Positions 45,325 through 53,924 are shown, counted from the stretch's first letter. The stretch is 64,000 bases of DNA from Qipengyuania_B sp965214525 (GCA_965214525.1 OZ243959.1:2356001-2420000), one strand, 5' to 3'. Program-made: numbers and translations. Notes: generated by a model not told the origin, from the sequence alone.

Positions 45325-45474
45325 ATGACGATCCAAGTAAGCATTAATGAGGCGCAGAAACGTTGGTCCGAGTTGATCGATGCGGTAATTGCCGGTGAGG
45401 AGATCGCCATCACCATCGCGGAACATCCGGTGGTGCGAATGCTGCCAAACGGAAAAGGCAGTCGGAGCAGCTAG
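45325..45474 (+). CDS. Short Phd/YefM-like antitoxin, possibly truncated
   Basis: 49 residues from ATG 45325. QVSINEAQKRWSELIDAVIAGEEIAITIAEHPVVRML is the N-terminal DNA-binding fold of Phd/YefM antitoxins (first beta strand and helices), but the toxin-neutralising C-terminal half of normal members (about 80 residues) is missing. No toxin gene follows. A weak site precedes the ATG. It ends just where the opposite-strand membrane gene ends (4-base overlap). Likely a remnant or a solitary regulator. Confidence 0.55.
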   Translation: MTIQVSINEAQKRWSELIDAVIAGEEIAITIAEHPVVRMLPNGKGSRSS

Positions 45475-45902
45475 CCGCGCGCATCTGTGTTCTTGCACAC
45501 GTTGCGCCACGCTAGATAGCCGGCGATTGATGCTGATCCCAGGACACTGATAGTTGTAATGATTACAGTATAGTCAAAGGTCGGCCAGCGAAATTCCGAT
45601 AAGGCCAGTAGAAGGAGCGACCCTGTCAGGTAGCCTGCCGCCATGCACTGCACTGGCCCGACGCCAAAGAAGCGCAGTAGCAGGCCGCCGATCAGTACGC
45701 TCGGTATCCAGCCCACTAGAAGGCCGACACCAGTTCCTACCAAGGGCATCACCAGCACCGATACACCGACTTCAACCAGGCCTGCGTCGGCCAGCGAAGC
45801 CATGGCAAACACCAGCCCAAGCAACCCTCCACAAAACGCCGAACCCAAGCCGGCTAACGCGACCACGTCGCCCAGGCGCGCTTCTTCAGCCAAGCACTTC
45901 AC
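45471..45902 (-). CDS. Small membrane protein coupled to glyoxalase I
   Basis: 143 residues from GTG 45902, which overlaps the gloA stop (GTGA). Four hydrophobic segments (VVALAGLGSAFCGGLLGLVF, VSVLVMPLVGTGVGLLVGWI, CMAAGYLTGSLLLLAL and VIITTISVLGSASIAGYLAW). No family recognised; glycine-rich helices suggest a small transporter-like or scaffold protein. The ORF could extend upstream to 46139 only by running through gloA. Confidence 0.6.
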   Translation of the reverse strand: MKCLAEEARLGDVVALAGLGSAFCGGLLGLVFAMASLADAGLVEVGVSVLVMPLVGTGVGLLVGWIPSVLIGGLLLRFFGVGPVQCMAAGYLTGSLLLLALSEFRWPTFDYTVIITTISVLGSASIAGYLAWRNVCKNTDARG

Positions 45903-46387
45903 CCGCCCGCCATTCTCCTGGCGCTCAGCACTTCGACCCAGTAACCGTCGGGATCCTTGATGAAGGCCAGACCCTTCATCCGGCCCTCGTCCGGTCGCTT
46001 GACGAACTCCACCCCCGCTGCCTGGAAGCGTTCGCAGGCGGCATGGACGTCCGGCACACTCAGCGCAATGTGGCCAAAGCCGCGTGGCTCGCTGTTGCCG
46101 TCGTGATAGGTCTGACCGCGCTCGTCTTCCGTACCCCAATTGTGCGTTAGTTCGAGGACGCCCTGGCGCGAGAACGTATAGGTGGCGGCTTGGGCTTCGT
46201 CCTGCGGCAGTTCGCTTTCATCATCGACAAAGCCGAGGAAGTACAACGAGAACTCCGCCTCCTCGAAATCAGCCTTACGCAACAGGTTCATGCCCAGCAC
46301 GTCGCAATAGAAAGCCAGGCTCTTGTCGGGGTCTTTCACCCGCAGCATGGTATGGTTGAAGACGTACCCATGCGGATTGGCGGACAT
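45899..46387 (-). CDS. gloA: Lactoylglutathione lyase (glyoxalase I)
   Basis: 162 residues. Two VOC modules with the metal ligands in place: His12 (FNHTMLRVKD), Glu79 (LELTHNWG), His106 (GFGHIALSVPD) and Glu152 (YWVEVLS). Methylglyoxal plus glutathione hemithioacetal is isomerised to S-lactoylglutathione. The N-terminus matches the long form found in plants and alphaproteobacteria. ATG 46387 is chosen; the upstream frame has no support. Divergent from nth with 60 bases between. Confidence 0.95.
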   Translation of the reverse strand: MSANPHGYVFNHTMLRVKDPDKSLAFYCDVLGMNLLRKADFEEAEFSLYFLGFVDDESELPQDEAQAATYTFSRQGVLELTHNWGTEDERGQTYHDGNSEPRGFGHIALSVPDVHAACERFQAAGVEFVKRPDEGRMKGLAFIKDPDGYWVEVLSARRMAGG

Positions 46388-46447
46388 AATGCATCTCCCT
46401 GTGTTTCCCAGTTGCAACTGGCCGACCGGCTCGAGCGTTCCGACGCC

Positions 46448-47104
46448 ATGCTGAACGCCTGCCAGGTCGATGCGGTCATGCGCCGCCTCGCCGCGACCCA
46501 TCCCGGCCGCACGCCCGACGCGAAGGGACCCAAGGGGCAGCCCGATGCTTTTCGCTCCTGCATCTCCTGCATGCTGTCTGCCCAGTCGCTCGACCGGAAC
46601 ACTGCGGCGGCGGCGCGCAACCTGTTCGCGCTGGCAAGCACGCCCGCCGCGATGCTGGCGCTGGATGACGGGCAGATCGCCGCAGCCATCAAACCATGCG
46701 GGCTCTACAACATGAAGACACGCAATATCCGTGCCTTCTGTACCGCACTGTTGGAACGGCACGCCGGAATCGTGCCGGATACGCGGGAGGGATTGCTGGC
46801 GCTACCGGGTATCGGCCGCAAATGTGCCGACATCGTCCTGAGCTTCACCTTCGGGCACGATGTGATCGCGGTCGACACCCATGTCCACAGGGTGTGCAAC
46901 CGGATCGGGCTTGCACACGCCAAGACGGCGGACCGTACGGCCGAGCAACTGGAACATCGCATCCCCGACTGGGCGATGCATGAAGGACACTTCTGGCTGA
47001 TCCAGCATGGCAAGCGCATCTGCGTCGCCCGTTCGCCCAAATGCGACATTTGCCCGGTAAGCGATCAGTGCGAATATTACGCATCGCGGCCGGCTACCAG
47101 TTGA
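46448..47104 (+). CDS. nth: Endonuclease III
   Basis: 218 residues. Helix-hairpin-helix LPGIGRKCADIVLSF with the catalytic Lys125, and AVDTHVHRVCNR with Asp143. The C-terminal iron-sulphur cluster loop is CVARSPKCDICPVSDQC (Cx6Cx2Cx5C). It removes oxidised pyrimidines. ATG 46448 fits the family start; an upstream TTG at 46412 is an alternative. Divergent from gloA. Its last 11 bases overlap the end of the DUF924 gene on the opposite strand. Confidence 0.95.
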   Translation: MLNACQVDAVMRRLAATHPGRTPDAKGPKGQPDAFRSCISCMLSAQSLDRNTAAAARNLFALASTPAAMLALDDGQIAAAIKPCGLYNMKTRNIRAFCTALLERHAGIVPDTREGLLALPGIGRKCADIVLSFTFGHDVIAVDTHVHRVCNRIGLAHAKTADRTAEQLEHRIPDWAMHEGHFWLIQHGKRICVARSPKCDICPVSDQCEYYASRPATS

Positions 47105-47646
47105 AGCCTGCTTCGATGGCGCGGCGTTCCGCTGCGCTGGACCTGCGGCCCAGCACCGCATTGCGATGCGGGAAGCGGCCGAACCGGGCGATCATGCGGT
47201 AATGCGAGCGGGCAAAGCGCCATTCCTGCCACAGACCTTCCGCCGCGAAGTAGCGCAGACCGAACAATTGATCGGCGATGTGCTCGCTATGCATGAACGG
47301 CATGCCGACAAAGGCGCGCTGGCTTGCACCCATCAGACGGTGCCCATCGCCGCGCAACCATGCCTCTGGCAACCGCTCGCGCCAGGCCATCGGTCGCATA
47401 GGCCCGCGGATCGTCGCGAAACAGGTTGCGCGAAACCTGGTCGAACAGCAGGATCGCAGCCAGGGCGGTATGCGGATCGGTCAGGAAAGTATCCGCCGGG
47501 CGTGCCGACATGGCCGCCCGGTCATCGGCGAACCGCTTGCGCAACATGCTGTCCACATCCGGGCAAGAAGAGAACCAGTCCGTCGGTTGCAGCTTGGCGA
47601 ACCAGACGTGCAGCAGTTCCTGCGCCCAGCGGCGCGGCGAACCCAT
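47094..47646 (-). pseudogene. DUF924 family gene broken by a frameshift
   Basis: Reading from ATG 47646 gives MGSPRRWAQELLHVWFAKLQ...ILLFDQVSRNLFRDDPRAYATDGLARAVARGMVAR in one frame. The family sequence continues in another frame as LMGASQRAFVGMPFMHSE...RFGRFPHRNAVLGRRS to the TAG at 47094. Each half matches DUF924 (DQ.xRN.FR..xAyATD, then PF.HSE and RFGRFPHRN). The frame changes near 47352, within the GCGCGG stretch, as if one base were missing. Either a real inactivating indel or a sequencing error. DUF924 proteins are helical and of unknown function. Confidence 0.8.
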
Positions 47647-47663
47647 CAATCGCTCAACCCCGC

Positions 47664-48098
47664 TTAGTCCGTCGCTTCGGGCTTCTCGTAAGGAATGAAA
47701 TCCGTCAGAAAGACATTGCCGCTGTAGAACCCGCTCAAGCGGTCGAACGTGGTTATGGTGTCGAGCCGACACAGCCTGGTGGCACTGCCGAACTTGCGGA
47801 TGAGCAGCGCATCGTCCTCGTCAAGCGATTGGGGATGCTGCGTGCGATTGACGTAGACGGTACGGCCCGCATCGTAGACAATGGCGGTTTCATCGATGAC
47901 GGTCAGATTGCGCGAGGGGAAGGTGCGAATGCAGCTTTGGGGTTCGCCCGCCACGCGCCCCTCCAGCAACTTGGCGAGTTCCGCTTCGCCTTCGGTCAAT
48001 CCGTCTGCGGCGCTCTCCTCGTCCTGCGCAACCGCCGGGGAGGTCGCCAAGCCAATCGCGGCGCAGCAGGCGAAGATAGGTGTAAGAATGTTGTTCAT
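47664..48098 (-). CDS. Secreted hypothetical protein
   Basis: 144 residues. The signal peptide MNNILTPIFACCAAIGLATSPAVA precedes a mature protein with an acidic start (QDEESAADGLTEGEAELAK). Segments EPQSCIRTFPSRNLTVIDETAIVYD, RTVYVNRTQHPQSL and ATRLCRLDTITTFDR follow, with two cysteines probably disulphide-bonded. This pattern occurs in small periplasmic proteins of Sphingomonadales, but I cannot name a family. The first gene of a minus-strand unit with DUF924. No EcfG promoter found upstream. Confidence 0.7.
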   Translation of the reverse strand: MNNILTPIFACCAAIGLATSPAVAQDEESAADGLTEGEAELAKLLEGRVAGEPQSCIRTFPSRNLTVIDETAIVYDAGRTVYVNRTQHPQSLDEDDALLIRKFGSATRLCRLDTITTFDRLSGFYSGNVFLTDFIPYEKPEATD

Positions 48099-48279
48099 CG
48101 GTCGGGCTCCTGATCGGATCGCATGCTACACTTGCACGATGAACTGGAACTGATTGCGTTCCCATTTGCTGGCCGGCCTCGATGCCGCCGCCGGTCATCC
48201 TGGTATTGCGTGTTGCATAAGGGTGCCAGGCCATCGATAAGCCTCTCGCTAAAGCCGCCGCTGGGACACGACATACGCA

Positions 48280-49470
48280 ATGCATGGCAATAACGGGAAG
48301 GACGACACGGGAACCGGCGATGGTTTGCTGGACGAGGCGATCGATACCGGGCATCCGGAAAAGGATGCGGAGCGGGCCGACTGGCATCTGACAGATCGGA
48401 TCGATCACGAGTTCGGACGAGGCGACCCGTTCGCGGCGGCCGTGCGCACCACGCGCATGCCCATGGCGCTGACCGATCCGCGCATGCCCGACAACCCGCT
48501 GGTGTTCGTCAATCAGGCTTTCCAGGATTTGACCGGCTACCGGCGCGAGGAAATCCTGGGCCGCAATTGCCGCTTCCTGCAAGGCCCCGATACAGACCCC
48601 GACACCGTGCGCGAATTGCGTGAAGCGATCGACAAGCGGGAATTGGTGAAGGTGGAATTGCTCAACTACCGCAAGGACGGCAGCAAGTTCTGGAACGAGT
48701 TGCAGGTTTGCCCGGTGTTCGGGAAGGATGGCGAAGTCATGTTCTACTTCGCCAGCCAGATCGACATGACAGAACGGGTCGAAACACAAAAGCTGGTCAG
48801 CCAGCAGGAAGCGGTCATCGAGCGCGAAGTAGCTCGTCGCACGCAAGAGCAGCGCGACGCACTCGAACGCCAGCGTCTGTTGACGCACGAGGTCGATCAC
48901 CGGGTGAAGAACAATCTGGCGATGATCTCCTCATTGGTGCGGCTCGAAGCGGGATCGACTGCCGACCCGCAATGTTCGGCGGTGCTGGAGCGCATCCAGG
49001 GGCGCGTTGACGCGATGGGTGCGGTGCATCGCCAATTGTACATGGCCGGCGATGGCGACAGTTTTGCTCTCAGCAGCTACACCGAGGAACTGGTGCGCCG
49101 CATGGTCGGCAATTTCACCCGCGACGATGTGCAACTGGAACTGGCGATCGCTCCCGATATTGCCATCGATAGCGGCAAGGGCGCCCCTTATGGGCTGTTG
49201 CTCAACGAATTGCTGACCAACGCCTTCAAACATGCGTTCCGCGAAGCGGGCGGCGTGCTGCGGGTAACGGTGGCGGACAATAGCGAGACGGTCGAGGTGA
49301 CTATCGCCGACAACGGCCCGGGTATGGATATGAATGTCCCGCGATCGGCTTCAATCGGCAGCCGCCTGGTCGAACGGCTGGTGATGCAGATCGGTGCGAC
49401 CAAGCATGTCACCAGCAAGCAGCACGGCACCACCATCGCGATCAGGATACCCAAGAACGCAAACGCATGA
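48280..49470 (+). CDS. Blue-light LOV sensor histidine kinase (HWE/HisKA_2 type)
   Basis: 396 residues. The LOV domain (about 55-165) has GRNCRFLQG, where Cys97 would bond to the flavin, plus FVNQAFQDLTGYRREEILG, YRKDGSKFWNELQVCPV and YFASQIDMTERVETQ with the conserved Gln160. A linker helix leads to HEVDHRVKNNLAMIS with phosphoacceptor His207, then the N box LLNELLTNAFKHAFREAGG and ADNGPGMD. Domain order matches the soluble LOV-kinases of Erythrobacter litoralis. No membrane segment. The response regulator gene overlaps its stop (ATGA). Light should alter autophosphorylation; probably feeds a general stress response. Confidence 0.92.
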   Translation: MHGNNGKDDTGTGDGLLDEAIDTGHPEKDAERADWHLTDRIDHEFGRGDPFAAAVRTTRMPMALTDPRMPDNPLVFVNQAFQDLTGYRREEILGRNCRFLQGPDTDPDTVRELREAIDKRELVKVELLNYRKDGSKFWNELQVCPVFGKDGEVMFYFASQIDMTERVETQKLVSQQEAVIEREVARRTQEQRDALERQRLLTHEVDHRVKNNLAMISSLVRLEAGSTADPQCSAVLERIQGRVDAMGAVHRQLYMAGDGDSFALSSYTEELVRRMVGNFTRDDVQLELAIAPDIAIDSGKGAPYGLLLNELLTNAFKHAFREAGGVLRVTVADNSETVEVTIADNGPGMDMNVPRSASIGSRLVERLVMQIGATKHVTSKQHGTTIAIRIPKNANA

Positions 49471-49916
49471 TGTGCGCTTGCGAACCTTTCCGCGTATTCG
49501 TCGTCGAGGACGAGCCGCTGCTGGTGATGGATCTGGAATTGCTGATCCAGCGGGCCGGCGGCACGATGACTGGCGATGCCGGCACGCTGACAGAAGCGCT
49601 CAACCACGACCGCATTGCCGATGCAGATCTGTTCCTGGTGGATATCCAGCTGCGCGACGGTTCCAGCGGCATCGAACTGGCGGCGTGCCTGCGCGAGCAA
49701 AGCGATCCGCTGATCGTTTTCGTCACGGCCAATCCCACCTTTCTTCCGAACGATCTGGGGCCAGGCGATGCGGTCTTGACCAAGCCGATCTACGAACGCG
49801 CCTTTGATCGGGTCATGCGCTTCCTGAAGGAAGGCGAACGGCACCGGGCCATGCCGACCGATCCGCCTGGGGAACTGGTTCTTTCCGATCGCCTCAAACT
49901 GCGCTGGCAAGTCTGA
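49467..49916 (+). CDS. Single-domain response regulator partner of the LOV kinase
   Basis: 149 residues. Acidic pair Glu14/Asp15 (VVEDEP), phosphoacceptor Asp59 in FLVDIQLRDGSSG, Thr87 in FVTANP and Lys106 in VLTKPI are all present. A 30-residue tail (EGERHRAMPTDPPGELVLS) has no output domain. The start overlaps the kinase stop (ATGA), so the two are translated together. By analogy with LovK/LovR it may tune kinase activity or pass the phosphate toward a PhyR-type regulator, but no PhyR is in the window. Confidence 0.9.
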   Translation: MMCACEPFRVFVVEDEPLLVMDLELLIQRAGGTMTGDAGTLTEALNHDRIADADLFLVDIQLRDGSSGIELAACLREQSDPLIVFVTANPTFLPNDLGPGDAVLTKPIYERAFDRVMRFLKEGERHRAMPTDPPGELVLSDRLKLRWQV

Positions 49917-49928
49917 GCCGCAGCCGGT

Positions 49929-50189
49929 TTACCGGTAGCCCGGATCCGCACCATCAGCAATATCGCGCATTGCCGAATGGTCCGCCCCGTCGGCCGGCCC
50001 GCCCTGCAAAACGAAGCGGCGATCGCAATAGCCGCAATCGGCATAGCCGTGCTCGTCAATCTCGAGATAGATCTTGGGGTGCCCCAAGGACGATGCCTTG
50101 AACGTCGGCCCGCCGCGAATGGCAGTGGCACCGTCGCAACTGACATAGCGCGAGGTGACCGTGAGAATTTCGGGCGGCGGGATCGGCAT
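49929..50189 (-). CDS. zf-CHCC zinc-finger protein (NDUFS6-like)
   Basis: 86 residues. C-x8/H..CxxC pattern: YVSCDG, GHPKIYLEID, YADCGYCDRRF, the small zinc-binding domain also present in mitochondrial complex I subunit NDUFS6. The start chosen is ATG 50189; the longer frame to 50264 overlaps the ABC gene upstream region without support. Function in bacteria is unknown. Lies 12 bases beyond the response regulator stop on the other strand. Confidence 0.85.
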   Translation of the reverse strand: MPIPPPEILTVTSRYVSCDGATAIRGGPTFKASSLGHPKIYLEIDEHGYADCGYCDRRFVLQGGPADGADHSAMRDIADGADPGYR

Positions 50190-50347
50190 GGCCTCGGCGA
50201 ATAGCGTTGCGAGCAAAGCTTCGCAATCGTTTCCGGTGGCTTGGCAGGCCGTTTGCAGCGGCACTGCCTGCCAAAGCGGCGCATTTATCCAATAGCGAAA
50301 ATATCGCCTTTTGCGCGCGCAACCGTTTGCGCCTAAGTGCGCCAGCT

Positions 50348-51286
50348 ATGACCGAGCCGCCCGCCATCCGCATCGACAATCTTGTGAAACGCTATGCCGG
50401 ATTGAAGGGAGAGCCTGGCAAACTCGCCCTGAACGGCGTGACATTCGACGTGCCGCAGGGCGGCGTGTTCGGCCTGCTGGGCCCGAACGGTGCAGGCAAA
50501 TCGACGCTGATCAATATTTTGGCCGGGCTGGTCGTGAAGACCAGCGGGCACGCGAATGTCTGGGGGTTCGACATCGACGACAGTCCGCGCAACGCGAAGC
50601 GGTCTATCGGCATCGTTCCGCAGGAGATCGTGTTCGACCCGTTCTTCACTCCATACGAGGTGCTGGAGAACCAAGCGGGCTTCTACGGCGTTCGCAGACG
50701 CAACCGGCGTAGCGAAGAGCTGCTGGAAGCGGTGCGGTTGACGGACAAGCGCGACGCCTACGCCAGGGCTTTGTCGGGCGGCATGAAGCGCCGCCTGCTG
50801 ATCGCCAAGGCAATGGTGCACTCGCCCCCGATCCTGGTGCTGGACGAGCCGACCGCCGGGGTGGACGTGGAATTGCGGCGTCAGTTGTGGGAGCTTGTAA
50901 CCGGGTTGAACCGGGAGGGTGTGACGGTGGTGCTGACCACGCATTATCTCGAGGAAGCCGAACAATTGTGCGACCGGATCGCGATCATCAATCACGGCGA
51001 ACTGATCGCCAACAAACCCACTCGCGACCTCATCGATATGACGCGTGAAAAGGTGGTCTCGGTCAGCGTCGATCGAGACCTGGCAGAAGCGCCGCGCGCA
51101 CAATGCTTCGTCAAGGCCGAGGTGGTGGAACCGCGCCGGCTGGATGTGACCTACGACCGCGATCGCGCCAGCGCAGGCCAGGTGCTCGCCGCCATCCAGC
51201 AGCATGGCTACACCATCGAGGATGTTACCACGCGGGAAGCCGATCTGGAGGATGTGTTCGTCCGCCTGACGAGCCAGACATCCTGA
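50348..51286 (+). CDS. ABC-2 type exporter ATP-binding protein
   Basis: 312 residues. Walker A GLLGPNGAGKSTLINILAG, Q-loop IGIVPQEIVFD, signature ALSGGMKRRLLIAK, Walker B ILVLDEPTAGVD and H-loop LTTHYLEEAEQL. A C-terminal extension (about 230-312) is typical of drug/lipid-export ATPases. ATG 50348 gives the usual N-terminus; the longer frame is unsupported. No permease is adjacent: the next gene is nadB, 5 bases downstream. Confidence 0.92.
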   Translation: MTEPPAIRIDNLVKRYAGLKGEPGKLALNGVTFDVPQGGVFGLLGPNGAGKSTLINILAGLVVKTSGHANVWGFDIDDSPRNAKRSIGIVPQEIVFDPFFTPYEVLENQAGFYGVRRRNRRSEELLEAVRLTDKRDAYARALSGGMKRRLLIAKAMVHSPPILVLDEPTAGVDVELRRQLWELVTGLNREGVTVVLTTHYLEEAEQLCDRIAIINHGELIANKPTRDLIDMTREKVVSVSVDRDLAEAPRAQCFVKAEVVEPRRLDVTYDRDRASAGQVLAAIQQHGYTIEDVTTREADLEDVFVRLTSQTS

Positions 51287-51291
51287 ACCTC

Positions 51292-52869
51292 GTGACCCAT
51301 GACGTTCTCATCATCGGGTCCGGGGCGGCCGGACTGACCGCGGCGCTGGAACTGGCGCAGACCAAGCGCGTGCTGGTTTTGGCCAAGGGTGCGCTCGATG
51401 GGGGCAGCACGGCCTGGGCACAGGGCGGGATCGCCGCGGTGCTGGATGCAGGCGACACGTTCGACGATCATATTCGCGACACCATGATTGCCGGCGCGGG
51501 GCTGAGCCGCCGCGAGACGGTCGAGTTCGTGATCGAGCGGGCCCCCGTGGCGATCCAGAGCCTGCGCGATCTGGGCGTCCCGTTCAATGCACAAGGGGCC
51601 AAGCTGCACCTGACGCGCGAAGGCGGTCATTCCCACCGGCGGATCGTGCATGTGAACGATGCGACCGGCTGGGCGGTTCAGCAGGCCTTGTTGAAAGCCG
51701 CCAACGCCAATCCCAACATCACCCTGCTAGCCGGGCGGACCTGCATCGACCTGATCACCGGGCGCAATGCGCAAGCATATTCGGGCGATGGCCATATCTG
51801 GGGTGCCTACGCTCTGGACGAGGCCACCGGCCGGGTCGAGGCGCATGTCGCACGCGCGACGATCCTGGCCGCGGGCGGAGCAGGCCGCTGTTACCTGTTC
51901 TCCACCGCCCCGCGCGGCGCGACGGGCGATGGCATCGCGATGGCATGGCGCGCGGGATGCCGCGTCTCCAACATGGAGATGATGCAGTTCCATCCCACCT
52001 GCCTCTACCATCTCGACGTCAAGAACTTCCTCATCACCGAAGCGGTGCGCGGCGAGGGCGGGCACCTGCTGCACCCCGAAACGGGCGTGCGTTTCATGGC
52101 AGATTACGATGCGCAGCGGATGGAACTGGCCCCACGCGACGTGGTCGCCCGTGCGATCGACGATCAGATCAAGCGCTTCGGCCTCGATTACGTGCATCTC
52201 GACATCAGTCACAAACCGGCCGCGTTCGTGCAGGAACATTTCCCCACGATCCATGAAAAGCTGCTCGGCCTGGGGATCGACATGACCGTGCAGCCGATCC
52301 CCGTCGTGCCGGCGCAGCATTATACGTGCGGCGGCATCCTGATCGATCTGGACGCGCGCACCGATCTGCCGGGGCTGTGGGCGGCGGGCGAATGCACCGA
52401 GAGCGGGCTGCACGGGGCGAACCGGCTTGCGTCCAACTCCCTGCTCGAATGCTTCGTTTTCGGCGAGGCGGCCGCCAGCGACATCCTCGCTCGCTGGAAC
52501 GATCTGCGCGATCCGCCCGCAATTCGCGACTGGGACGAGAGCCGGGTGACGGATTCGGACGAGGAAGTCGTCATCAAGCAGAACTGGACCGAGATACGCC
52601 GCTTCATGTGGAACTATGTCGGTATCGTACGCACGACCAAACGGCTCGAACGTGCCCGGCATCGTATCCGGATGCTGGGGCAGGAGATCGACGATTATTA
52701 TGGCGCGTTCCGGGTGACAACCGACCTCATCGAACTGCGCAACCTGCACCAGGCGGCGGATTTGATCGTGCGCTCTGCGCTGCAACGCCACGAAAGCCGG
52801 GGACTGCACTTCACCCTCGACCATCCCCGCACCGATCCCGTCGCGCGCGATACGGTGCTGAACCCCTAA
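51292..52869 (+). CDS. nadB: L-aspartate oxidase
   Basis: 525 residues from GTG 51292, the best start at the family position (5 bases after the ABC stop); CTG and GTG alternatives lie upstream. FAD motif VLIIGSGAAGLTAALEL, the STAWAQGGIAAVLDAGDTF signature, TREGGHSHRRIVHVNDATG and the PVVPAQHYTCGGILIDLDART C-terminal domain. It oxidises aspartate to iminoaspartate for quinolinate and NAD. nadA and nadC are not in the window. Confidence 0.94.
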   Translation: MTHDVLIIGSGAAGLTAALELAQTKRVLVLAKGALDGGSTAWAQGGIAAVLDAGDTFDDHIRDTMIAGAGLSRRETVEFVIERAPVAIQSLRDLGVPFNAQGAKLHLTREGGHSHRRIVHVNDATGWAVQQALLKAANANPNITLLAGRTCIDLITGRNAQAYSGDGHIWGAYALDEATGRVEAHVARATILAAGGAGRCYLFSTAPRGATGDGIAMAWRAGCRVSNMEMMQFHPTCLYHLDVKNFLITEAVRGEGGHLLHPETGVRFMADYDAQRMELAPRDVVARAIDDQIKRFGLDYVHLDISHKPAAFVQEHFPTIHEKLLGLGIDMTVQPIPVVPAQHYTCGGILIDLDARTDLPGLWAAGECTESGLHGANRLASNSLLECFVFGEAAASDILARWNDLRDPPAIRDWDESRVTDSDEEVVIKQNWTEIRRFMWNYVGIVRTTKRLERARHRIRMLGQEIDDYYGAFRVTTDLIELRNLHQAADLIVRSALQRHESRGLHFTLDHPRTDPVARDTVLNP

Positions 52870-53035
52870 AGTGCCCCCGTTGACGGACCGCACCTGCCCT
52901 GTTGGTGCAGGTTGTCGCAGCACGCGTGCATCCGGGCGCACAGGCCCGGTTCGCCGGGAGACATCGGCCCCTTGCTTCGTTGGTCAGCCATAGACGACGA
53001 TCCGTCGCTACGCACCCCAAATGAAGGAAGAGATT

Positions 53036-53545
53036 ATGTCCGCACCCAAGAACCTTACCGATTGCTACACCGAAGAACTCGCCGATAACTGGTCCGCCAA
53101 CGAGCAGATGGAAAAGGCGGTGAAGGAAATGGCCAAGGCTGCCGGAGACGACAAGCTCAAGAAGCGTCTCGAAAAGTCGGCTGACGGCATCTCCAAGCAC
53201 ACGGAGACGATCAAGCAGTTGCTGAAGGATTGCGGCGAGACCGAGAAGGAACATTGCAAGGGTATGGAAGGCCTTGTGAAAGAAGCGCACAAGCACGCGA
53301 TTGATGCGAAGATTTCCGACAGCGACGTGCGCGATGTGGTGATCATCACGCAGTACCAGCGCATGTGTCATTACGGCCTGGCGGGACTGGGCTCGGCAAA
53401 GGCCTTTGCCGAAGCGATGGACAAGAAGGATCATGTCGAAAAGCTCGATAAGATCGTGGAGAGCATCTACGATGCGGACGAGAATATGAGCGATCTGGCC
53501 GAACGCAGCGTCAATCTGCGGGCAAAGGAAAGCGAAAACGCCTGA
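53036..53545 (+). CDS. DUF892/YciF-type ferritin-like stress protein
   Basis: 169 residues. Start ATG 53036 with AAGGAAGAG 5 bases upstream. The sequence is a helical bundle: LTDCYTEELADNWSANEQM, LKKRLEKSADGISKHTETI, EGLVKEAHKHAIDAKISDSD, VVIITQYQRMCHYGLAGLG; Glu/His residues in QRMCHYG and KAFAEAM match the di-iron helices of DUF892. Members respond to osmotic or general stress. A terminator follows directly. Four cysteines are conserved in this member and are unusual for the family. Confidence 0.82.
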   Translation: MSAPKNLTDCYTEELADNWSANEQMEKAVKEMAKAAGDDKLKKRLEKSADGISKHTETIKQLLKDCGETEKEHCKGMEGLVKEAHKHAIDAKISDSDVRDVVIITQYQRMCHYGLAGLGSAKAFAEAMDKKDHVEKLDKIVESIYDADENMSDLAERSVNLRAKESENA

Positions 53546-53571
53546 TCTGCAGGGTATCGTGATGTAATATG

Positions 53572-53601
53572 AAGGGGCGGGTCGTCGATCCGCCCCTTTT
53601 T
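53572..53601 (+). terminator. Strong rho-independent terminator after the DUF892 gene
   Basis: AAGGGGCGG (53572-53580) pairs with CCGCCCCTT (53590-53598), loop GTCGTCGAT, followed by a TTT run to 53601. It points along the plus strand and ends the DUF892 transcript. Confidence 0.85.
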
Positions 53602-53681
53602 GTTTGCAATAGCCTCGTATCGTCATCGTTCGGCATAGCGATATCGAGGCGTTTGGCCCGGCGCAGGGCGCTGTTGCCCCG

Positions 53682-53924
53682 TTACGCGATATTCAGCACC
53701 CGTCCGATGAGAATCAGCGCCATCGCGCCCAGGATGCTGGCGAGGCAACCCGCACGGTGGAAATCCCGCCGTCCCCGGCTGCTGACGAAGCCGGCGAGAA
53801 GCGAGCCGCCCACGCCCAGCGCAATGGTCGATAGCCACCCCATGTCGACTTCGCCGGGAAAGAAGAACCGCGCCAGCGCGCCTACCAGCAGACCGGAAAT
53901 GATGGCTCCGATAACGTTCAGCAT
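53682..53924 (-). CDS. GlsB/YeaQ/YmgE family membrane protein
   Basis: 80 residues from ATG 53924 (GGGGAAG upstream). Three glycine-rich helices: MLNVIGAIISGLLVGALARFF, WLSTIALGVGGSLLAGFVSS and LASILGAMALILIGRVLNI, with RFFFPGEVDMGWLSTI between. This is the transglycosylase-associated protein family, induced by acid or osmotic stress in enterics. The longer frame to 54002 is not supported. Convergent with the DUF892 gene across the terminator. Confidence 0.85.
   Translation of the reverse strand: MLNVIGAIISGLLVGALARFFFPGEVDMGWLSTIALGVGGSLLAGFVSSRGRRDFHRAGCLASILGAMALILIGRVLNIA

Noticed and set aside
48140..48180. GGAAC motifs on both strands in the region upstream of the LOV kinase
   Set aside because: No matching -10 element at correct spacing on either strand.
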